Shown piece after piece: positions 1 to 9,915 of a stretch of 64,000 nucleotides of DNA (position 1 is its first letter; each line of letters starts with the position of its first letter). Both the position numbers and the translations under genes were made by a program. This stretch comes from Serpentinimonas barnesii (GTDB taxonomy: Bacteria > Pseudomonadota > Gammaproteobacteria > Burkholderiales > Burkholderiaceae_C): NCBI RefSeq assembly GCF_000696225.1, contig NZ_BAWN01000008.1, forward strand, positions 1 through 64,000, in the 5' to 3' direction. The notes below the pieces were generated by a model. That model was given only the letters and a program-made list of their open reading frames with translations. It made no database searches and had not been told where the DNA came from.

Positions 1-1
1 C

Positions 2-1492
2 CGGGGTTCGTCAGTCACACGTTCCGATTCCTCACCCCGGCCCAGCCCGGCCCCCGCCACCGCAGCCGCAGCTCCGTGCACGCATGAGCTGCTCGCCGAT
101 TCCGCGCACCGGCCCGGCCCAGCCCCCGCTGCGCACGCCAGCACCCCAACCCCCGCCAAGGACGAGCTGCTGCGGCCTGGGGTGGGGGTGGGCGACGAAT
201 CGGAGCCTGCGACTGAGGAGACCGCCCCCACCCCAGGCTGCAGCAGCGCCGCCAACGCCAACGCCAATGCCAATGCCCTCGCCCCAGCAACCGCAGCCAT
301 AACCCTCCCCAGCGCGTCCACCAGCCCCAGCTACCGCCCCCACGTGCTCGCCATCACCGGCACCAACGGCAAAACCACCACCACCGCCCTCACCGCACAC
401 CTGCTGCGCGCGGCCGGCTGGTCGGTGGCGGTGGCGGGCAACATCGGCCCCACCCTGCTCGACGAACTGCGCCAGCGACTGCACAGCGCCGACTTGCCAC
501 AAGCCTGGGTGCTCGAACTCTCCAGCTTCCAACTCGACGCCGTGCAAGGCTTCGAGGCCAGCGCCGCCACCGTGCTCAACCTGAGCGAAGACCACCTCGA
601 CTGGCACGGCAGCATGGCCGCCTACGGGGCCGCCAAAGCGCGCATCTACGGCCAGCGCGCCCTGATGCTGCTCAACCGCGACGACCCCACCGTCATGGGC
701 TGGTGCCCGCAAGCCCCGGCCCCTGTTGCCGCAGCAGGCGGCAAAGTGCGCCGCCACGCCGCCAAAGCCGCTGCACTGAGCGCCCCCGTGCGTCCCTACG
801 TCACCTTCGGCACCGATGCCCCCCAGCGCCCCGGCGACTGGGGCTTGCAAACCGTCAACGGCCTGACTTGGTTGGTGCGCGCCCAGTCCAGCGACGCGCC
901 GTTGCAGCTTCTCATGCCCGCCGAAGCCTTGCGCATCCGGGGCCGTCACAACGCCAGCAACGCGCTGGCGGCCTTGGCGCTGGCGACCGCCGCCGGGGCT
1001 CCACTGGCGGCGCTGCTGCACGGCTTGCGCGACTACCGGGGCGAGCCGCACCGGGTCGAGCCAGTCGGCATCGTGGCCGAAGTCGAATACATCGACGACA
1101 GCAAAGGCACCAACGTTGGGGCCACGCTGGCAGCACTCAATGGGCTCGGGGTCGAGCGGCGGCTGGTGCTCATATTGGGCGGCGACGGCAAGGGGCAAGA
1201 CTTCAAGCCGCTGGCCCCGGCCGTGGCGCGCTACGTGCGCGCCGTGGCCCTGATCGGGCGCGATGCCGGTGCCATCGAAGCGGTGCTGGGCGCAACCGGT
1301 GTGCCCCTGCAACGTTGCACCACCTTGCCCGAAGCCGTGCGCTGGTGCGCCACCCAGGCGCGCCCCGGCGACGCGGTGCTGCTCTCGCCGGCTTGCGCCA
1401 GCCTCGACATGTTTCGCGACTACGCGCACCGCGCCGAGGTGTTCGTGGCCACGGTGCGCGAGCTGCAGCAGGAAGGGGGCACGCCCACATGA
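2..1492 (+). CDS. murD: UDP-N-acetylmuramoyl-L-alanine--D-glutamate ligase, 5' end outside window
   Basis: Cytoplasmic Mur ligase that adds D-glutamate to UDP-MurNAc-L-alanine. The central and C-terminal domains are clear: ATP loop GTNGKTTTT (near 360), [19 protein letters not shown], the [12 protein letters not shown] stretch, [37 protein letters not shown] and the [13 protein letters not shown] end. The frame stays open to the window edge, so the start is not seen. The roughly 118 codons before the ATP loop are Ala/Pro/Ser-rich with an Ala-Asn repeat, and the usual SPGLSP and GELELF landmarks are not recognisable there; [11 protein letters not shown] is only a loose echo of the latter. The stop overlaps the ftsW start as ATGA. 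Function is certain; the N-terminal part is odd. Confidence 0.93.
   Translation, partial: RGSSVTRSDSSPRPSPAPATAAAAPCTHELLADSAHRPGPAPAAHASTPTPAKDELLRPGVGVGDESEPATEETAPTPGCSSAANANANANALAPATAAITLPSASTSPSYRPHVLAITGTNGKTTTTALTAHLLRAAGWSVAVAGNIGPTLLDELRQRLHSADLPQAWVLELSSFQLDAVQGFEASAATVLNLSEDHLDWHGSMAAYGAAKARIYGQRALMLLNRDDPTVMGWCPQAPAPVAAAGGKVRRHAAKAAALSAPVRPYVTFGTDAPQRPGDWGLQTVNGLTWLVRAQSSDAPLQLLMPAEALRIRGRHNASNALAALALATAAGAPLAALLHGLRDYRGEPHRVEPVGIVAEVEYIDDSKGTNVGATLAALNGLGVERRLVLILGGDGKGQDFKPLAPAVARYVRAVALIGRDAGAIEAVLGATGVPLQRCTTLPEAVRWCATQARPGDAVLLSPACASLDMFRDYAHRAEVFVATVRELQQEGGTPT
251..277 (+). repeat. Hexanucleotide tandem repeat inside murD
   Basis: Four GCCAAC/GCCAAT units plus a final GCC encode an Ala-Asn repeat in the low-complexity segment before the MurD ATP loop. 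The unit is a multiple of three, so copy-number change would keep the frame. Confidence 0.8.
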
Positions 1493-2817
1493 GCCGCCCA
1501 CATTCCGCTTCGGCCGCCTTGGCCAGCAGCCCCGCCGCCGGTGCCGCCGGGGTGTGGGCACGCCTACTCAGCGCCCCGGCGAGCGCGCTGGGCTGGCTGC
1601 GCGGCGACCCCGCCCCCGGCGAGTTGCCGGTGCGCCTGGCCAGCGTTGATCACGCGCGCCGCCGCAGCGGCACCGCCGTGCGCGAGCTGGGCTTCGACCA
1701 GGTGCTGCTGTGGGTTGTGGTGGCGCTGCTGTGCTGGAGCCTGGTGATGGTCTATTCGGCCTCCATCGCCATGCCCGACAACCCGCGCTTTCGCAACCTC
1801 GACCACGAACACTTCCTGATCCGCCACAGCATCGCCCTGGGGGTGGGCACGGTGGCGGCCTTGCTGGCTTTTCAGGTGCCGATGCAGCGCTGGCAACAGT
1901 GGTCGCCGTGGGTGCTGGCCGGATCGGTGCTGCTGCTGATCGTGGTGCTGATCCCCTTCATCGGGCGCGAAGTCAACGGCGCACGGCGCTGGATTCCGCT
2001 CGGGCTGATGAACTTCCAGCCCTCCGAGCTGGCCAAGCTGGCGATAGCCATGTACGCCGCGGGCTATATGGTGCGGCGCATGGAGCTCAAAGAACGCTTC
2101 TGGCGCGCCGTGCTGCCCATGGGCGTGGCGCTGGGGCTGATCGGTTTTTTGCTGCTGTTGCAGCCTGATATGGGCGCTTTCATCGTCATCGCGGTGATCG
2201 CCATGGGCATTTTGTTCTTGGGCGGCGTGAGCGCGCGCATGTTTTTCCTGGCGGCCGGGCTGCTGGGGGCGGTGTTTGCGCTGCTGATCATGAGCTCGCC
2301 GTGGCGGCGCGAGCGCGTCTTTGCCTACCTCGACCCTTTTAGCGCCGAACACGCGCTGGGCAAGGGCTACCAGCTCACGCACTCGCTGATCGCCTTCGGG
2401 CGCGGCGAGTGGTTCGGCGTCGGGCTTGGCGCCAGCATCGAAAAACTGCACTGGCTGCCCGAAGCGCACACCGATTTTCTGCTGGCCGTGATCGGCGAAG
2501 AGCTGGGCCTGGTCGGGGTGCTGCTGCTGATCGCCGTGTTCTGGTGGCTGGTGCGGCGCATGATGCAGATCGGGCGCCAGTCGATCGCGCTGGAGCAGGT
2601 GTTTTCGGGCCTGCTGGTGCAGGGCATCGCGCTGTGGATCGGGTTTCAGGCCTTCATCAACATCGGTGTCAACCTGGGCGCCTTGCCCACCAAGGGCCTG
2701 ACGCTGCCCTTCATGAGCTTTGGCGGTTCCGCCATCCTGATGAACCTGGTGGCGGTTGCCATCGTGCTGCGCGCGGACCACGAAAACCGCAAACTCATGC
2801 ACGGAGGCCGGGTATGA
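1489..2817 (+). CDS. ftsW: Lipid II polymerase / cell-division protein FtsW (SEDS family)
   Basis: Multi-pass inner-membrane SEDS glycosyltransferase that polymerises septal peptidoglycan with its cognate PBP. 442 residues from an ATG overlapping the murD stop (ATGA). A roughly 70-residue hydrophilic N-terminal extension precedes the first membrane segment ([20 protein letters not shown]). Family motifs follow: [28 protein letters not shown], the periplasmic loop [36 protein letters not shown], and [17 protein letters not shown] near the end. Sits between murD and murG as expected for the dcw cluster. The stop TGA (2815-2817) overlaps an ATG at 2814 that today opens only a short frame, not murG. 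Confidence 0.97.
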   Translation: MSRPHSASAALASSPAAGAAGVWARLLSAPASALGWLRGDPAPGELPVRLASVDHARRRSGTAVRELGFDQVLLWVVVALLCWSLVMVYSASIAMPDNPRFRNLDHEHFLIRHSIALGVGTVAALLAFQVPMQRWQQWSPWVLAGSVLLLIVVLIPFIGREVNGARRWIPLGLMNFQPSELAKLAIAMYAAGYMVRRMELKERFWRAVLPMGVALGLIGFLLLLQPDMGAFIVIAVIAMGILFLGGVSARMFFLAAGLLGAVFALLIMSSPWRRERVFAYLDPFSAEHALGKGYQLTHSLIAFGRGEWFGVGLGASIEKLHWLPEAHTDFLLAVIGEELGLVGVLLLIAVFWWLVRRMMQIGRQSIALEQVFSGLLVQGIALWIGFQAFINIGVNLGALPTKGLTLPFMSFGGSAILMNLVAVAIVLRADHENRKLMHGGRV

Positions 2818-2902
2818 GTTTGCGGTTTCAGCAAAATAGAAAGCCCGCGAAGCGGGCCGGCAGGCGCAGCCTGCTGCTGATGCACGGAGGCCGGCTATGA
2901 GT
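2797..2902 (+). repeat. Near-perfect 23-bp direct repeat bracketing the ftsW-murG junction
   Basis: Copies at 2797-2819 and 2880-2902 differ at one base and each carry a GGAGG-like ribosome-binding site followed by TATGAGT. The offset is 83 bp. Between them lies a small hairpin, GCCCGC (2843-2848) / GCGGGC (2852-2857), loop GAA. The second copy provides the murG ribosome-binding site and start; the first provides the ftsW stop. This looks like a duplication or insertion in a former ATGA overlap. Confidence 0.85.
2814..2900 (+). CDS. 28-codon bridging reading frame between ftsW and murG
   Basis: An ATG overlapping the ftsW stop (ATGA, 2814-2817) opens a frame of 28 codons ending in a TGA (2898-2900) that overlaps the murG ATG (ATGA, 2897-2900). 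The first copy of the repeat supplies a GGAGG-type ribosome-binding site ahead of it. The predicted peptide is basic (begins [10 protein letters not shown], ends LLMHGGRL) and resembles nothing I know. Its likely importance is mechanical: it would carry terminating ribosomes from ftsW to murG. Whether the peptide itself matters is unknown. Confidence 0.45.
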   Translation: MSLRFQQNRKPAKRAGRRSLLLMHGGRL

Positions 2903-3988
2903 ACCAGCCGCAACTCCAGCCCGGTGGCGCTGATCATGGCCGGTGGCACCGGCGGCCACATCTTTCCCGGCTTGGCCGTGGCCGAGGCGCTGCGCGAGAG
3001 CGGCTGGCGCGTGCACTGGCTCGGCGCGCCCGAGAGCATGGAAGCCAAGCTGGTGCCCGAGCGCGGCTTTGCCTTCGAGCCGGTGAACTTCGGCGGCGTG
3101 CGCGGCAAGGGCCTGCTGCGGCTGGCGCTGCTGCCGCTGCGGCTGCAACTGGCTTTTCTGCAAAGCTACAAGGTGCTGCGCCGCCTGCGCCCCGACGTGG
3201 TGCTGGGCCTGGGCGGCTACATCAGCTTTCCCGGCGGCATGATGAGCGTGCTGGCCGGCTCCCCCTTGCTGCTGCACGAGCAAAACGCCATCGCCGGGCT
3301 GGCCAACAAGGTGCTGGCGCAGGTGGCCGACCGCGTCTTTACCGCCTACCCCAAGGCCTTGCCCAAGGGCGAGTGGGTGGGCAACCCGCTGCGCGCCGCC
3401 TTCACGCAGCAGCCGCCACCGGCACAGCGCTTTGCCGGGCGCAGCGGGCCGCTCAAGCTGCTGGTGGTGGGCGGCAGCCTGGGCGCCCAGGCCCTCAACG
3501 ACACCGTGCCGCAGGCGCTGGCCTTAATCGACCCGGCGCAGCGCCCACTGGTGCGGCACCAAAGCGGGGCCAAGCAGATCGAGGCCCTGCGCGCCGCCTA
3601 CGCCGCCGCCGGGGTGCAGGCCGAACTCACCCCCTTCATCGATGACACCGCCGCCGCGTATGCCGAGGCCGACCTGGTGCTGGCGCGCGCCGGGGCCAGC
3701 ACCGTAACCGAGCTGGCCGCCGTCGGTGCCGCCGCCATCTTGGTGCCCTTCCCGCACGCCGTCGATGACCACCAGACCCACAACGCCCGCTTTTTGGTCG
3801 ATGCCGGGGCAGCTTGGCTGCTGCCACAGCCGCTGCTCAATGCCGCCGACCTCGCGCAGCAATTGCAAAGCCTCGACCGTGCCGAGCTGCTGCAGCGCGC
3901 CGAACGGGCCCACGCGCAGGCGCGCACCGGGGCCGTGCAGGCGCTGCAGCAAGCCTGCGAACAACTGATCGCCCACAAAAAACCATGA
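2897..3988 (+). CDS. murG: UDP-GlcNAc:lipid I N-acetylglucosaminyltransferase
   Basis: Membrane-associated GT28 glycosyltransferase that converts lipid I to lipid II on the cytoplasmic face. 363 residues, normal length. The N-terminal glycine-rich loop [31 protein letters not shown] and [13 protein letters not shown] are present. The C-terminal half has [13 protein letters not shown], the HQSGAKQ segment, [16 protein letters not shown] and [14 protein letters not shown], the donor-binding signatures. The start is fixed by the second GGAGG copy six bases upstream. The stop overlaps the murC ATG as ATGA. Confidence 0.98.
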   Translation: MSTSRNSSPVALIMAGGTGGHIFPGLAVAEALRESGWRVHWLGAPESMEAKLVPERGFAFEPVNFGGVRGKGLLRLALLPLRLQLAFLQSYKVLRRLRPDVVLGLGGYISFPGGMMSVLAGSPLLLHEQNAIAGLANKVLAQVADRVFTAYPKALPKGEWVGNPLRAAFTQQPPPAQRFAGRSGPLKLLVVGGSLGAQALNDTVPQALALIDPAQRPLVRHQSGAKQIEALRAAYAAAGVQAELTPFIDDTAAAYAEADLVLARAGASTVTELAAVGAAAILVPFPHAVDDHQTHNARFLVDAGAAWLLPQPLLNAADLAQQLQSLDRAELLQRAERAHAQARTGAVQALQQACEQLIAHKKP

Positions 3989-5445
3989 AACACGCGATTC
4001 GACACATCCACTTCGTCGGCATCGGCGGCTCGGGCATGAGCGGCATCGCCGAGGTGCTGCTCAACCAGGGCTACACCGTCAGCGGCTCCGACCTGAGCGC
4101 CAGCGCCAGCACGCAGCGCCTGCAGCAGCTCGGGGCGCAGGTGCACATTGGGCACGCCGCCAGCCAGATCGCGGGCGCCGACTGCATCGTCACCTCCACC
4201 GCCGTCAAGCCCGACAACCCCGAGGTGGTGGCCGCGCACGAGCGGCTGCTGCCGGTGGTGCCGCGCGCGCTCATGCTGGCCGAGCTGATGCGCATGCAAA
4301 AAGGCATCGCCATTGCGGGCACGCACGGCAAGACCACCACCACCAGCCTGGTCGCCAGCGTGCTCGCCGCCGCCGGGCTGGACCCGACCTTCGTCATCGG
4401 CGGGCGCCTCAACAGCGCCGGGGCCAATGCGCGCCTCGGGGCCGGCGAGTACATCGTGGTGGAGGCCGACGAGTCCGACGCCTCCTTCCTGAACCTGCTG
4501 CCGGTGCTGGCGGTCGTCACCAACATCGACGCCGACCACATGGACACCTACGGGCACGACTTCGGCCGCCTCAAGCAGGCCTTTGTCGAGTTCCTGCACC
4601 GCATGCCCTTTTACGGTGCCGCCGTGGTCTGCATCGACGACCCGCACCTGCGCGGCCTGCTGGGCGACATCCAGCGCCCCATCACCAGCTACGGCCTGAG
4701 CGCCGACGCACAGGTGCGCGCCCTCGATGTGCGCGCCGTGGGGGCGCAGATGCACTTTCGGGTGCAGCGGCGCAACGGGGTCGAGCTGCCCGAGCTCGAC
4801 GTGGTGCTCAACCTGCCGGGGCAGCACAACGTGCTCAACGCGCTGGCAGCGATTGCGCTGGCGGCCGAGCTCAGCCTGCCCGATGCCGCGCTGCTGCAGG
4901 CGCTGGCGCAGTTCAAGGGCGTGGGGCGGCGCTTCCAGCGCCATGGCGAGGCACCGCTGCCCGGTGGCGGCACGGCCACCCTGATCGACGACTACGGGCA
5001 CCACCCGGTGGAAATGGCGGCCACGCTGGCGGCGGCGCGCGGGGCCTTCCCTGGGCGGAGGCTGGTGCTGGCCTTTCAGCCGCACCGCTACAGCCGCACG
5101 CGCGACTGCTTTGAAGACTTCGTGCGCGTGATGGGTGCGGCCGACGCCGTGCTGCTGACCGAGGTCTATGCCGCTGGCGAAGCCCCAATCGTGGCCGCCG
5201 ATGGCCGGGCGCTGGCGCGGGCGCTGCGCGTGGCGGGCAAGCTCGAACCGATGTTTGTGCCCGAGGTGGGGGCGCTGGCGCAAGCCATCTTGGACAACGC
5301 CCAAGCCGGGGACGTGCTGCTGTGCATGGGGGCGGGCTCGATTGGCAGCGTGGCGGCGCAGGTGCGCGAGCTGGCCGAGGCGGCGCAATCTGCCTGCACG
5401 CCATCCACCCCCGCACCCACCAAACCCGAACAGGAGCCCGCATGA
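3985..5445 (+). CDS. murC: UDP-N-acetylmuramate--L-alanine ligase
   Basis: Cytoplasmic Mur ligase adding the first L-alanine to UDP-MurNAc. 486 residues from the ATG overlapping murG. N-terminal [21 protein letters not shown] loop [68 protein letters not shown] and [10 protein letters not shown] are all textbook MurC. The reading frame is open upstream inside murG, but family alignment and the ATGA overlap place the start here. Its stop overlaps ddlB, again ATGA. Confidence 0.98.
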   Translation: MKHAIRHIHFVGIGGSGMSGIAEVLLNQGYTVSGSDLSASASTQRLQQLGAQVHIGHAASQIAGADCIVTSTAVKPDNPEVVAAHERLLPVVPRALMLAELMRMQKGIAIAGTHGKTTTTSLVASVLAAAGLDPTFVIGGRLNSAGANARLGAGEYIVVEADESDASFLNLLPVLAVVTNIDADHMDTYGHDFGRLKQAFVEFLHRMPFYGAAVVCIDDPHLRGLLGDIQRPITSYGLSADAQVRALDVRAVGAQMHFRVQRRNGVELPELDVVLNLPGQHNVLNALAAIALAAELSLPDAALLQALAQFKGVGRRFQRHGEAPLPGGGTATLIDDYGHHPVEMAATLAAARGAFPGRRLVLAFQPHRYSRTRDCFEDFVRVMGAADAVLLTEVYAAGEAPIVAADGRALARALRVAGKLEPMFVPEVGALAQAILDNAQAGDVLLCMGAGSIGSVAAQVRELAEAAQSACTPSTPAPTKPEQEPA

Positions 5446-6464
5446 ACTCCAATGCAAACCTGAGCGCCAACCCTATCGATGCGCGCGCACTGGGCAAGGT
5501 GGCGGTGCTGCTGGGCGGCTTTTCGGCCGAGCGCGAAGTCTCGCTCATGTCCGGGCAGGGCGTGCTGGCGGCCTTGCAGCGCAGCGGCGTCGATGCCCAC
5601 GCCTTCGACCCGGCCGAGCGCGAGCTTTGGCAGCTCAAGGGCCAGGGCTTTGCGCGCGCCTTCATCACCCTGCATGGCCGCTTTGGCGAAGACGGCACGG
5701 TGCAGGGCGCGCTGGAGCTCATGGGCATCCCCTACACCGGGCCCGGCGTGCTGTCTTCCAGCCTGAGCATGGACAAAATCATGAGCAAGCGCGTCTGGCG
5801 CGCCGAGGGGCTGCCGACGCCCGACTGGCGCCAAGTGCGCAGCGGCGCCGAAACCGAGGCCGCGCTGGCCGCCTTGGGCGCACCCATGATCGTCAAACCG
5901 GCGCGCGAGGGCTCCACCATCGGCTTAAGCAAGATCAGCCACGCCAGCGAATGCGCGCAAGCCTACGCGCTGGCGGCGCAATGCGACCCCGAGGTGCTGT
6001 GCGAGCAATACATTGCGGGCGATGAAGTCACGGTGGCGCTGCTGGGCCAGGGCGCGGCGGCGCAGGCGCTGCCCCTGATCCGCATCCAAGTGCCCGGCGG
6101 CAACTACGACTACGAGCACAAATACTTCAGCGACGAAACCCAGTACCTCATCCCCAGTGGCTTGCCGGCGGCGGAGGAGGCCGCCATCCAGCGCCTGGCG
6201 CTGCAGGCCTACCAGAGCCTGGACTGCCGCGGCTGGTCGCGCGTGGATGTGATGATCGACGCCGCCACGCGCCGCCCCTACCTGCTGGAGCTCAACTCCT
6301 CGCCCGGCATGACCGGGCACTCGCTGGTGCCGATGGCGGCGCGCGCCGTGGGCCTGAGCTACGAGGCCTTGTGCCTGCAGGTGCTGGCCAGCGCCAGCCT
6401 CGACAACCCCTTGCCGACCGCGTTGCCCGGCACCGGCATCCGCAGCGCGGGGCAAGCCCAGTAA
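5442..6464 (+). CDS. ddlB: D-alanine--D-alanine ligase B
   Basis: ATP-grasp ligase making the D-Ala-D-Ala dipeptide for MurF. 340 residues. [16 protein letters not shown] at the N-terminus, [26 protein letters not shown], the ATP-grasp segment [26 protein letters not shown] and the metal-binding [17 protein letters not shown] are visible. The first 20 or so residues are a poorly conserved extension before the conserved GKVAVLLGG strand. Starts inside the murC stop; ftsQ follows after four bases. Confidence 0.97.
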   Translation: MNSNANLSANPIDARALGKVAVLLGGFSAEREVSLMSGQGVLAALQRSGVDAHAFDPAERELWQLKGQGFARAFITLHGRFGEDGTVQGALELMGIPYTGPGVLSSSLSMDKIMSKRVWRAEGLPTPDWRQVRSGAETEAALAALGAPMIVKPAREGSTIGLSKISHASECAQAYALAAQCDPEVLCEQYIAGDEVTVALLGQGAAAQALPLIRIQVPGGNYDYEHKYFSDETQYLIPSGLPAAEEAAIQRLALQAYQSLDCRGWSRVDVMIDAATRRPYLLELNSSPGMTGHSLVPMAARAVGLSYEALCLQVLASASLDNPLPTALPGTGIRSAGQAQ

Positions 6465-6468
6465 AGCC

Positions 6469-7299
6469 ATGAACGCCACCCTGCCCCTGCCGCTCGACGT
6501 GCGCCTGATGGACGGCGCCGCCGCTGTCCTGTACGCGCTTGCCGCCGTGCTGGTGCTGGTGGCGCTGGGCGGCTGGGTGCTGCGGCAACCGGTCTGGAGC
6601 TTGAGCGCGATCGAGGTCTACGGCGATGTGCAGCATCAGCGCGCGGCCGCGCTGCAGGCGCATTTGGCGGGGCGGCTGCAGGGCAACCTGTTCACGCTCG
6701 ACTTGCGCCAGGTGCAGCAGTTGGTGCAGGGCGCGCCGTGGGTGCGCAGCGCCGTGGTGCAGCGCGAGTTTCCGAACCGGCTGCGCATCACCATCGAAGA
6801 ACACCAGCCCTTGGCTTGGTGGGGCACAGCCGGGGGCACGCAGTTGCTCAACCAGCACGGCGAGGTGTTTGAGGCCGAGCCGGATCTGGCGCAAGGGCTG
6901 AACTGGAGCGTTTTGGCTGGCCCCAGCGAGCGGGCCACGCAGGTGCTCGATTTGTACCGCAGCGTGCGGCCCGCGTTTGAGCGCAAGGGCTGGGGCATTG
7001 ACCAACTGTCGCTCGACGAGCGCGGCAGTTGGCGCATCGTGCTCGACGACGGCGCCCGTATCGAGATCGGGCGCGGCAGCCCATTGGAGTTGCAGCAGCG
7101 GGTGGAGCGCTTCACCCAAACCGTGCCGGCCCTGCTGCAGCACTACGGCGGGCGGCCCCTAGAAACCGTCGATCTGCGCCACCCCGACGGCTACGCCCTG
7201 CGCATCCAAGGCGTGAGCACGCTGGCCGAATTGCAACTGCCGCCGCTGCAGCTCGCACCCAGCAGCCCAGCGTCCGCCCCCGCCGCACCGACCCCTTAA
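6469..7299 (+). CDS. ftsQ: Cell division protein FtsQ
   Basis: Bitopic inner-membrane divisome protein linking FtsBL and early division proteins. 276 residues: a short cytoplasmic tail, one membrane helix (about residues 20-42, rich in Ala/Val/Leu), then a POTRA domain beginning at WSLSAIEVYGDVQH with RLQGNLFTLDL and the APWVRSAVVQREFPNRL stretch, and a beta domain. A Pro/Ala-rich tail closes the protein. Lies four bases after ddlB and just before ftsA, the standard dcw position. Confidence 0.95.
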   Translation: MNATLPLPLDVRLMDGAAAVLYALAAVLVLVALGGWVLRQPVWSLSAIEVYGDVQHQRAAALQAHLAGRLQGNLFTLDLRQVQQLVQGAPWVRSAVVQREFPNRLRITIEEHQPLAWWGTAGGTQLLNQHGEVFEAEPDLAQGLNWSVLAGPSERATQVLDLYRSVRPAFERKGWGIDQLSLDERGSWRIVLDDGARIEIGRGSPLELQQRVERFTQTVPALLQHYGGRPLETVDLRHPDGYALRIQGVSTLAELQLPPLQLAPSSPASAPAAPTP

Positions 7300-7311
7300 T
7301 CGAATACCGCC

Positions 7312-8541
7312 ATGCCCAAAGAAATCAAAGACATCGTCGTCGGACTCGACATCGGAACCGCCAAGATCATGGTGGTGGTGGCCGAGGTGCTGCCCGATGG
7401 GGCCCTCAAGCTGGCCGGCTTTGGTGTGGCCCCAAGCAACGGCCTCAAGCGCGGCGTGGTGGTCAACATCGACGCCACCGTGCAGAGCATCCAGCAGGCG
7501 CTCAAAGAGGCCGAGCTGATGGCCGACTGCCGCATCGCACGCGTCTACACCGGCATCACCGGCAGCCACATCCGGGGCCTCAACTCCAGCGGCATGGTGG
7601 CGATCCGCGAGCGCGAAGTCACCCCGGCCGACGTGGCGCGCGTGATCGATACCGCCAAGGCGATCCACATCTCGACCGACCAGCGCCTGCTGCTGGTGGA
7701 GCCGCAGGAGTTTGTGATCGACGGGCAGGAGGTCAAGGAGCCGATCGGCATGAGCGGCATCCGGCTCGAGTCGCACGTGCACATCGTCACCGGGGCGCAG
7801 AGCGCGGCCGAAAACATCCTCAAGTGCGTGCGCCGCTGCGGGCTGGAGGTGGAGCAGTTGCTGCTCAACCCGCTCGCCTCCAGCCTGTCGGTGCTGACCG
7901 ACGACGAAAAAGAGCTCGGGGTGGCGCTGCTCGACATCGGCGCCGGCACCACCGACGTGGCGATTTTTGCCGGTGGCGCCATCCGCCACACGGCGGTGAT
8001 CCCGATCGCCGGCGACCTCATCACCAACGACATCGCCATGGCCTTGCGCACCCCGACCAAGGACGCCGAGGACATCAAGGTCGAGAGCGGCTGCGCCAAG
8101 CAGTTGCTGGCCGACCCCGAGCAACAAGTCGAGGTGCCGGGGCTGGGCGACCGGGGCCCGCGCCTGCTCAGCCGCCAGGCGCTGGCCGGCGTGATCGAGC
8201 CGCGGGTGGAAGAAATCTTTGCGCTGGCGCTGCAAGTCATCCGCGATTCGGGGCACGAGGAGCTGCTCTCGAGCGGCATCGTGCTCGCTGGCGGCAGCGC
8301 CGCCATGCCGGGCATGGTCGAGCTGGGCGAGGACATCTTCCTCAAGCCGGTGCGCCGGGGCATGCCCAGCTACCGCGGGGCCTTAAGCGACATGGTGGCG
8401 CAACCACGCGCCGCCACCGTCATGGGCTTGCTCGAAGAGGCGCGGCTGGCGCGGCTGCGCGGGCACAAGGTGGCACAGAAAAGCGGCTCCATGGGCAGCG
8501 CCGTGGGCCGCCTCAAAGACTGGTTTGTGGGCAATTTCTGA
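7312..8541 (+). CDS. ftsA: Cell division protein FtsA
   Basis: Actin-like ATPase that tethers FtsZ to the membrane. 409 residues. Phosphate-1 loop VGLDIGTAKIMVVVAEV, the 1C-domain region NIDATVQSIQQAL, phosphate-2 LLDIGAGTTDVAIF, IPIAGDLITNDIA and the adenosine motif VLAGGSAAMPGM are present. The C-terminal membrane-targeting amphipathic helix is seen as GRLKDWFVGNF. ftsZ begins 40 bases downstream. Confidence 0.98.
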   Translation: MPKEIKDIVVGLDIGTAKIMVVVAEVLPDGALKLAGFGVAPSNGLKRGVVVNIDATVQSIQQALKEAELMADCRIARVYTGITGSHIRGLNSSGMVAIREREVTPADVARVIDTAKAIHISTDQRLLLVEPQEFVIDGQEVKEPIGMSGIRLESHVHIVTGAQSAAENILKCVRRCGLEVEQLLLNPLASSLSVLTDDEKELGVALLDIGAGTTDVAIFAGGAIRHTAVIPIAGDLITNDIAMALRTPTKDAEDIKVESGCAKQLLADPEQQVEVPGLGDRGPRLLSRQALAGVIEPRVEEIFALALQVIRDSGHEELLSSGIVLAGGSAAMPGMVELGEDIFLKPVRRGMPSYRGALSDMVAQPRAATVMGLLEEARLARLRGHKVAQKSGSMGSAVGRLKDWFVGNF

Positions 8542-8581
8542 ATTTTTTGGCGTTTTTTCTGGACAAGCAAGGAGTAAGGCA

Positions 8582-9826
8582 ATGAGCATTGAAATGATCG
8601 AAGTGGAAGAGTTCAACCGTGGCACCCAGATCAAGGTGATCGGCGTCGGTGGCGGCGGCAGCAATGCGGTCGAACACATGATCCGCTGCCGGGTCCAAGG
8701 GGTGGAGTTCATCTGCGCCAACACCGACGCGCAGGCGCTAGGCAAAACCGCCGCGCACCGCGTGATCCAGCTCGGCCAGACCGGCCTGGGCGCGGGCAGC
8801 AAGCCCGACAAGGGGCGCACGGCGGCCGAGCAGGCCGAGGCCACCATCCGCGACGCCATCGAGGGCGCGCACATGCTGTTCATCACCGCCGGCTTGGGCG
8901 GCGGCACCGGCACCGGGGCGGCACCGATCATTGCCAAGATCGCCAAAGAGATGGGCGTGCTCACCGTGGGCGTGGTCACCAAGCCCTTTGACTGGGAGGG
9001 CGATCGGCGCATGAAAAACGCCGACACCGGCTTGGCCGAGCTCGAAGGGCACGTGGATTCGCTGATCGTGGTGCTCAACGACAAGCTGCAAGAGGTGCTC
9101 GGCGACGACGTGACGCAAGACGAGGCCTTTGCCGAAGCCAACGACGTGCTCAAAAACGCCGTCGGCGGCATCGCCGAGATCATCAACGTGGAAGCGCTGG
9201 TGAACGTGGACTTTGAGGACGTGCGCACCGTGATGAGCGAGCCGGGCAAAGCCATGATGGGCACCGCCGTAGTCAGCGGGCCCGACCGCGCCCGCATCGC
9301 CGCCGAGCAGGCCGTGGCCTGCCCCTTGCTCGAAGGGGTGGACATGAAGGGCGCCAAGGGCGTGCTGGTGCTGATCAGCGCCGCCAAGGGCTCGCTCAAG
9401 CTCAACGAGTCCAAGCTGGCCATGAACACCATCCGCGCCTTTGCCGCCGGCGACGCCAACGTGATCTATGGCACCGCCTACGACGATGCGCTGGGTGATG
9501 CCATACGCGTCACGGTGGTGGCCACGGGCCTGAACCGCGCCGGTGCGCGCCAGCCACTGAGCGTGGTCCCAAGCCCGGCGCGCAGCCTGCGCACCGGCAC
9601 CGACGACGTGCCCTTCATCCCCACCCTGACCACGCCGGTGGGCGCCGGCAACACGGGCGCGGGGGTGCGTGGCGGCGGGTTTACGCGCGCGGGCAACACC
9701 GAGGTGCCCAAGGTCTGGCAGCGGCCGCACGACCGCAGCGCGGCCGCCGCGCGCGTCGAGGCGCTGTCGCTGGGGGGCATGGACGACCACGAAATCCCGG
9801 CCTTCCTGCGCCGCCAGGCCGACTGA
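8582..9826 (+). CDS. ftsZ: Cell division GTPase FtsZ
   Basis: Tubulin-like GTPase forming the Z ring. 414 residues from the ATG at 8582, preceded by GGAG at 8571; the frame is open further upstream but that lies within the end of fts[18 protein letters not shown], the tubulin signature [20 protein letters not shown] and the T7 loop region [11 protein letters not shown] are intact. A variable Gly/Pro-rich linker (about residues 330-370) leads to the C-terminal peptide [14 protein letters not shown], which docks FtsA and other partners. Confidence 0.98.
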   Translation: MSIEMIEVEEFNRGTQIKVIGVGGGGSNAVEHMIRCRVQGVEFICANTDAQALGKTAAHRVIQLGQTGLGAGSKPDKGRTAAEQAEATIRDAIEGAHMLFITAGLGGGTGTGAAPIIAKIAKEMGVLTVGVVTKPFDWEGDRRMKNADTGLAELEGHVDSLIVVLNDKLQEVLGDDVTQDEAFAEANDVLKNAVGGIAEIINVEALVNVDFEDVRTVMSEPGKAMMGTAVVSGPDRARIAAEQAVACPLLEGVDMKGAKGVLVLISAAKGSLKLNESKLAMNTIRAFAAGDANVIYGTAYDDALGDAIRVTVVATGLNRAGARQPLSVVPSPARSLRTGTDDVPFIPTLTTPVGAGNTGAGVRGGGFTRAGNTEVPKVWQRPHDRSAAAARVEALSLGGMDDHEIPAFLRRQAD

Positions 9827-9902
9827 AGGCGCGGCTTGCGTTTGCTTACCGCTGTCACGGGGGCTTACGCGGCACGCTACGGCCCGTTCGTGCAGAAAAA
9901 AC

Positions 9903-9908
9903 TACAAT
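9903..9908 (+). promoter_or_regulatory. Possible -10 element (TACAAT) abutting lpxC
   Basis: TACAAT is followed by seven bases and then the ATG at 9916, so a transcript from it would begin at or next to the start codon. No good -35 hexamer lies 16-18 bases upstream. It overlaps the more upstream in-frame ATG at 9907, which argues for 9916 as the real start. Assignment is by motif only. Confidence 0.4.
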
Positions 9909-9915
9909 GGGCCAG

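Noticed and set aside
32-1561. 509-codon open frame on the strand opposite murD
   Set aside because: GC-rich codon-position bias makes long antisense frames; the product is low complexity and murD on the plus strand has clear family motifs.
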